10,848 bases of DNA, from contig JAIRNL010000256.1 of assembly GCA_031258035.1 (NCBI GenBank), forward strand, positions 1-10,848, read 5' to 3'. Both the position numbers and the translations under genes were made by a program. Positions 7,639 to 10,848 of the stretch are shown piece after piece. Below the pieces are notes generated by a model. It was not told the origin of the DNA, did no database searches, and worked only from the letters and a program-made list of their open reading frames with translations. The stretch is from Azoarcus sp. GTDB taxonomy: Bacteria > Pseudomonadota > Gammaproteobacteria > Burkholderiales > Rhodocyclaceae. Each line of letters starts with the position of its first letter. The first letter of the stretch is position 1.

Positions 7639-8568
7639 ATGATGCTCCTGCTGAAATTTTTCTCGCTGATCGCCGTCCTGTTGTTTGAACAGGTGCATCC
7701 CCTGCCCGTGAAACGGTTCGTGCTCGATCCCCTGCGCGCGCTTGTCGCGGCCCTGCTCGGGCGCCGCGGGCGCCTGGGAACGAACGAGCGCCTGGCCTGG
7801 GGGCTGATCGTGGCGGCGGGAACGGCGCTGTGCGCGCTCCTGGCTTGCTGGTTGCCGCTGTTGCTCAACATCGTCTTTACCGTCGCGGTGCTCTACCTCA
7901 CCCTGGGTTTCCGCCACGAAAGTCATTTCTTCACCGACATCCACCTTGCCTTGCGCACGCAGGACGCCGACACCGCGCGCCGCCTGCTGTCCGAATGGCG
8001 CGGCGGGCAGTACGAGGAAGCCGGCGCCGACGAAGTGGCGCGGTTCGCCATCGAACAGGCGCTGGTGGCGGCGCACCGCAACGTATTCGGCGTCATCTTC
8101 TGGTTCGTGCTCCTCGGCCCCGCCGGCGCGGTGATGTACCGGCTGGCCAGGTTCCTCCATGACGAATGGGGCGACCGGCGGGACAGCGGCCTGGAACGTC
8201 ACGGGCAGTTCGCGCGCCATGCGTTCTTCATCATCGACTGGGCGCCGGCGCGGATGACCGCGATCCTGTTCGCGGTCGGCGGGAATTTCGAGGACGCGGT
8301 GTTTTGCTGGCGCGCCCAGTCCGTGCTGCTGCCGGATCGCGGCAACGCCGTCCTGATAGCCAGCGGGGCCGGCGCGCTCGGCGTGCGTCTGGGCGGGCAG
8401 CCGGGCCTGGATTCCGCGGGGGGCGAAACGGAAACCCTGGAAGTCGGCGTTGGCGACAGGGCCGGCGTCGACGATATGCAAGCCACGGTCGGGCTCGTCT
8501 GGCGGGCCCTGGTCGTGTTCATGGTGTTGCTGGCTCTGACGACGATTGCCGTCTGGGTGGGTAGCTAA
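7639..8568 (+). CDS. CobD/CbiB-family (AmpE-like) integral membrane protein
   Basis: A 309-residue inner-membrane protein of the CobD/CbiB/AmpE group. Membrane segments are predicted at about 2-20, 52-92 (two close helices), 152-172 and 285-307. Characteristic stretches are the EQVHPLPVKRFVLDP region after the first helix, FWFVLLGPAGAVMYRLARF starting at Phe154, and a cytoplasmic WAPARMTAILFAVGGNFE segment from Trp201. True CobD/CbiB makes adenosylcobinamide phosphate in cobalamin synthesis, and AmpE modulates beta-lactamase induction. No cobalamin gene or ampD is nearby, so neither role is supported here; many betaproteobacteria carry such a paralogue of unknown function. The ATG at 7639 starts directly in the first helix. 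The 127-base upstream gap has a weak -10-like TATGGT (7583-7588) but no clear promoter. The thiolase gene starts 23 bases downstream, so the two may be co-transcribed. Confidence 0.88.
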   Translation: MMLLLKFFSLIAVLLFEQVHPLPVKRFVLDPLRALVAALLGRRGRLGTNERLAWGLIVAAGTALCALLACWLPLLLNIVFTVAVLYLTLGFRHESHFFTDIHLALRTQDADTARRLLSEWRGGQYEEAGADEVARFAIEQALVAAHRNVFGVIFWFVLLGPAGAVMYRLARFLHDEWGDRRDSGLERHGQFARHAFFIIDWAPARMTAILFAVGGNFEDAVFCWRAQSVLLPDRGNAVLIASGAGALGVRLGGQPGLDSAGGETETLEVGVGDRAGVDDMQATVGLVWRALVVFMVLLALTTIAVWVGS

Positions 8569-8591
8569 TTTCTGAAGAGAGGAGAAAGCCA

Positions 8592-9776
8592 ATGGCTGAT
8601 CGTGAAATCGTTGTCTTGAGTGCCGCCCGTTCCGCGGTGGGCGGGTTTGGCGGTTCCCTGAAAGATCTGGAGCCCGCCGAACTGGGCGGCCTGGTCATCA
8701 AGGAAACCATCGCCCGTTCCGGCGTGGCCCCGGAAGAAATTTCCTTTGCCGCCGTGGGCAACATCATGCCGACGGATCCGCGTTATCCGTATGTCGCGCG
8801 CGTTGCCACCATCCAGGGCGGTTTGCCGATGAGCTCCGTCGCCTTCGCGGTCAACCGCCTGTGCGGCTCGGCCATGCAGGCGCTCGTCTCCTCGGCGCAG
8901 GCCATCCTGCTGGGCGATGCCGACTACGCGCTCGCCGGTGGCGTGGAAGTGATGTCGCGCGCCGCCTACATGTTGCCGGCGCTGCGCTTCGGCGCGCGCA
9001 TGGGCGAGACCGCGGCATTCGATTCGATGATTTCGGTCATCACCGACCCGTTTGGCGTCGGCCACATGGGCATCACCGCCGAAAACCTCGCGGTCAAGTA
9101 CGGCATCACCCGCGAAGAACAGGACGCTTTTTCGCTGGAATCGCAGAAACGCGCCGCCGCCGCCCTGGAAGCGGGCCACTTCAAGAGCCAGATCGTGCCG
9201 ATCGTCCTCAAGACCCGCAAGGGCGAGGTCGTCTTCGACACCGATGAGCATCCCAAGCCGGGCACCACGCTGGAGTCCCTGGCCAAGATGCGGCCCGCCT
9301 TCAAGAAAGACGGCACGGTGACGGCGGGCAACGCCTCCGGCGTCAACGACGCCGCCGCCTTTCTCGTGCTGGCTGACGCAGCCAGGGCCGCCGCCGCCGG
9401 CCACAAGCCGATCGCCCGCCTCGTCTCCTACGCCATCGCCGGCGTGCCCAACGACGTGATGGGCGAAGGCCCGATCCCCGCCACCCAGCTTGCCCTGAAG
9501 CGCGCCGGCCTCACGCTGGATCAGATCGACGTGATCGAATCCAACGAAGCCTTTGCCGCGCAATCGCTGACCGTCGCCAAAGTGCTCGGCCTCGATCCAG
9601 CCAGGACCAACCCCAACGGCGGCGCGATTGCCCTCGGCCATCCGGTGAGCGCCACGGGCGGCGTCATCATCACCAAGCTGCTGTACGAACTGCAACGCCG
9701 CAACGCCCGCTATGGGTTGGCCACGATGTGCATCGGCGGCGGCCAGGGGATCAGCACCATCTACGAACGGCTCTGA
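8592..9776 (+). CDS. bktB: Beta-ketothiolase / acetyl-CoA acetyltransferase (BktB-like)
   Basis: A 394-residue cytoplasmic thiolase that interconverts 3-ketoacyl-CoA plus CoA with acetyl-CoA plus a shortened acyl-CoA; in the biosynthetic direction it condenses two acyl-CoAs. The active site is complete: nucleophile Cys91 in NRLCGSAMQAL, NEAFAAQ, His350 in ALGHPVSATGG, and Cys380 in TMCIGGGQG. Length and motifs (FGGSLKD near the start, FDTDEH, TVTAGNASGVNDAA) closely follow Cupriavidus BktB, which supplies C4 and C5 ketoacyl-CoAs for polyhydroxyalkanoates. A PhaA-like role cannot be excluded, and no phaB or phaC is in view. The ATG at 8592 has a strong ribosome site, AGGAG at 8580-8584, the best in the window, suggesting high expression. 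A hairpin terminator follows 25 bases after the stop. Confidence 0.94.
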   Translation: MADREIVVLSAARSAVGGFGGSLKDLEPAELGGLVIKETIARSGVAPEEISFAAVGNIMPTDPRYPYVARVATIQGGLPMSSVAFAVNRLCGSAMQALVSSAQAILLGDADYALAGGVEVMSRAAYMLPALRFGARMGETAAFDSMISVITDPFGVGHMGITAENLAVKYGITREEQDAFSLESQKRAAAALEAGHFKSQIVPIVLKTRKGEVVFDTDEHPKPGTTLESLAKMRPAFKKDGTVTAGNASGVNDAAAFLVLADAARAAAAGHKPIARLVSYAIAGVPNDVMGEGPIPATQLALKRAGLTLDQIDVIESNEAFAAQSLTVAKVLGLDPARTNPNGGAIALGHPVSATGGVIITKLLYELQRRNARYGLATMCIGGGQGISTIYERL

Positions 9777-9800
9777 TACACGGTTTGCCGCGGTAGTGAA

Positions 9801-9822
9801 AACGGCGTCCTCGGACGCCGTT
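9801..9822 (+). terminator. Probable intrinsic terminator after bktB
   Basis: AACGGCGTC (9801-9809) pairs perfectly over 9 bases with GACGCCGTT (9814-9822) around the tetraloop CTCG, preceded by GAAA and followed by ATT. The T-tract is short (TTATT), so termination may be partial. The stem is the strongest in the window and sits 24 bases after the bktB stop. Confidence 0.7.
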
Positions 9823-9878
9823 ATTCCGCGACTCCGCGCGCAATGACAGTGAGGGGCGCTTCGCGCCCTTTGCACACA
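9823..9878 (+). repeat. Palindromic intergenic repeat, copy 1
   Basis: First of two direct copies of a 56-base unit, 63 bases apart start to start. Each unit has an inverted repeat built on ATTCCGCG...CGCGGAAT (one mismatch in this copy), then AATGACAGTGAGG, then a second hairpin GGGCGC-TTC-GCGCCC. This resembles the dispersed 'CATTCCGCGCGGA' class of palindromic intergenic elements. It begins directly at the bktB terminator hairpin. Confidence 0.8.
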
Positions 9879-9885
9879 AATCTGG

Positions 9886-9941
9886 ATTCCGCGACTCCGC
9901 GCGGAATGACAGTGAGGGACGCTTCGCGCCCTCTGCATGCA
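9886..9941 (+). repeat. Palindromic intergenic repeat, copy 2
   Basis: Second copy, matching copy 1 at about 51 of 56 positions by eye. Its first hairpin is perfect (ATTCCGCG at 9886-9893 with CGCGGAAT, loop ACTCCG), while the second (AGGGACGC-TTC-GCG) is imperfect. The two copies therefore carry compensating defects. The stretch from here to the next gene has no further recognisable element except a good ribosome site at 9981-9986. Confidence 0.8.
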
Positions 9942-9995
9942 ACATCCGCATCCTGAAGTTCCCACAAACCGTTTCAACCCAAAGGAAATCCCATC

Positions 9996-10712
9996 ATGAG
10001 CAAGAAAACCAACTGGCTTCCCGGCAAGCGTGAACTGCAAATCGCCATGAGCGAGAACTGGCAAACCATCCTTGTCACCACCAAGGTTTCCGCCTGGAAC
10101 ATTCCCACGGCGGAAGTCACCGCTCTCAAGACCCTCACCACGGCGGCGGAGGTGGCGCTGGCGCTTTCCCAGAGCAGCGCCCGCACCGTCGTGGTCACGG
10201 CGCAGACCAAGGCCGCCTTCGCCGCGCTCACCGAGAAGATGCGCTTTTTCAAGAGCCGCTATTTCGTCAGCCCGCCCCTGGTCGACGCCGATTACATCTC
10301 GCTGGGCCTCAAGCCCCACGACACGAAGCCGACCCCCGTCCCGCCCCCCACCGCGCAGGCGGAAGCGGACATCACCTACCCCGCCGCGCACACGCTGGAA
10401 TTGCATTTGCGCCCGCTCGCCGACACCGCGCCCGATCCGCATCACAGCGATTACGGTTTCCGCGTCTATTACGGCATTCTCCCGCCCGGCGGCGCCACGC
10501 TGGAAGCCGCCGCCGGCCCCCGCCGCGATCTGCTCAAACCGCCGACTTCCGGCGACGAGCTCCCCCATTCCCATTTCACCCGCCGCAAACGCGAACGGCT
10601 GGATTTCGCGCAGGAGGAAAGCGGCAAGACGGTTTATTTCTGCGTGCGCTACGAGAACGCGAAAGGGGAGCCGGGGCCGTGGGGGCCGATCTTTTCGGCG
10701 GTGATTCCGTGA
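9996..10712 (+). CDS. Conserved hypothetical protein of unknown function (possible beta-sandwich C-terminus)
   Basis: A 238-residue soluble protein with no signal peptide or membrane helix. Three parts are visible: an N-terminal region (about 1-110) that looks mostly helical and begins MSKKTNWLPGKRELQ, a Pro/Thr/Lys-rich linker around 108-120 (KPTPVPPPT), and a C-terminal domain with alternating strands that ends GKTVYFCVRYENAKGEPGPWGP followed by FSAVIP. This ending, which resembles the last strands of a fibronectin-III-like domain, and the MSKKT.W start recall a family of hypothetical proteins I associate with Bacteroidetes and spirochaetes; this is from memory and unverified. No function can be assigned. 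AAAGGA (9981-9986) precedes the ATG by 9 bases, supporting real translation. It stands alone after a terminator and repeats and is not part of the bktB unit. The codon choice is GC-rich like its neighbours. Confidence 0.85.
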   Translation: MSKKTNWLPGKRELQIAMSENWQTILVTTKVSAWNIPTAEVTALKTLTTAAEVALALSQSSARTVVVTAQTKAAFAALTEKMRFFKSRYFVSPPLVDADYISLGLKPHDTKPTPVPPPTAQAEADITYPAAHTLELHLRPLADTAPDPHHSDYGFRVYYGILPPGGATLEAAAGPRRDLLKPPTSGDELPHSHFTRRKRERLDFAQEESGKTVYFCVRYENAKGEPGPWGPIFSAVIP

Positions 10713-10848
10713 GGGTGGGGGCGCGCGTCGTTGTCGCGGGGCGCGCTTTCGTTTCGCAATGGCGGTTCGGGCGCAAGACGCCGTGAATCCGTGGCGCAAT
10801 GTCCGTCAGGCTGACAGGCAGCCGCGGCACAAATGCCGATCCGGCAGA

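Noticed and set aside
4977..7871. Long open frame on the - strand (about 964 codons)
   Set aside because: It is antisense to lysC, argA and yggX, whose motifs are certain. The His/Arg/Asp-rich translation is a codon-position shadow.
9823..9941. Possible CRISPR array
   Set aside because: There are only two diverged 56-base units with a spacer of about 7 bases; the units are internally palindromic and there are no cas genes.
9751..9951. 66-codon - strand frame with an internal duplication
   Set aside because: The repeated FRAESRN-type motif is simply the translation of the two palindromic intergenic repeats.
8565..10799. Long open frame on the - strand (about 744 codons)
   Set aside because: It is antisense to bktB and the orphan gene and passes through the repeats, giving HSARSRGI-like translated repeat text. 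No protein family is recognisable.
10713..10848. Small gene or element in the last 136 bases, including a TGCCG-ATC-CGGCA stem (10834-10846)
   Set aside because: There is no start with a ribosome site and no recognisable product. The 5-base stem is too short to call a terminator or repeat at the window edge.

Overview
The window is a GC-rich stretch with every supported gene on the + strand, tightly packed, and no intergenic gap longer than about 220 bases. The protein types and gene neighbours (a KYGGTSMG-type aspartate kinase, a bifunctional ArgA, YggX, a CobD/CbiB-like membrane protein and a BktB-type thiolase) fit a betaproteobacterium. A Rhodocyclales or Burkholderiales-type organism is my inference. 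No rRNA, tRNA, CRISPR array or transposase was seen.

Region 1 (1-4350) is a compact operon-like accessory cluster. It holds the 3' end of an unidentified gene (tail resembling BtrH/DUF4872-type proteins, low confidence), an ABC-transporter ATPase, an ABC-2 permease, a free-standing acyl carrier protein, a beta-ketoacyl synthase with an intact Cys-His-His-Lys set, and a half-length protein resembling the N-terminal part of a ketoacyl synthase. ACP/KS and KS/half-KS overlap by 4 bases (GTGA and TTGA), so translation of these three is probably coupled. Together they look like an ACP-dependent acyl-chain assembly unit with its own exporter. The product is unknown and the rest of the pathway would lie upstream of the window. 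A small hairpin after 4350 and a -10-like box near 4406 suggest a transcription boundary.

Region 2 (4444-7511) is core metabolism: lysC (aspartate kinase, with a candidate internal start for a regulatory beta subunit), argA (N-acetylglutamate synthase, first step of arginine synthesis) and yggX (iron trafficking and oxidative protection).

Region 3 (7639-9776) has a membrane protein of the CobD/CbiB/AmpE type, then a well-translated 394-residue beta-ketothiolase (bktB-like) with a complete active site.

Region 4 (9777-10848) is different in character. A strong hairpin (likely bktB terminator) runs into two tandem copies of a palindromic repeat. These are followed by a 238-residue orphan of unknown function whose C-terminal signature I associate with hypothetical proteins from distant phyla (Bacteroidetes and spirochaetes), so it may be horizontally acquired. 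In the last 136 bases I see no gene.
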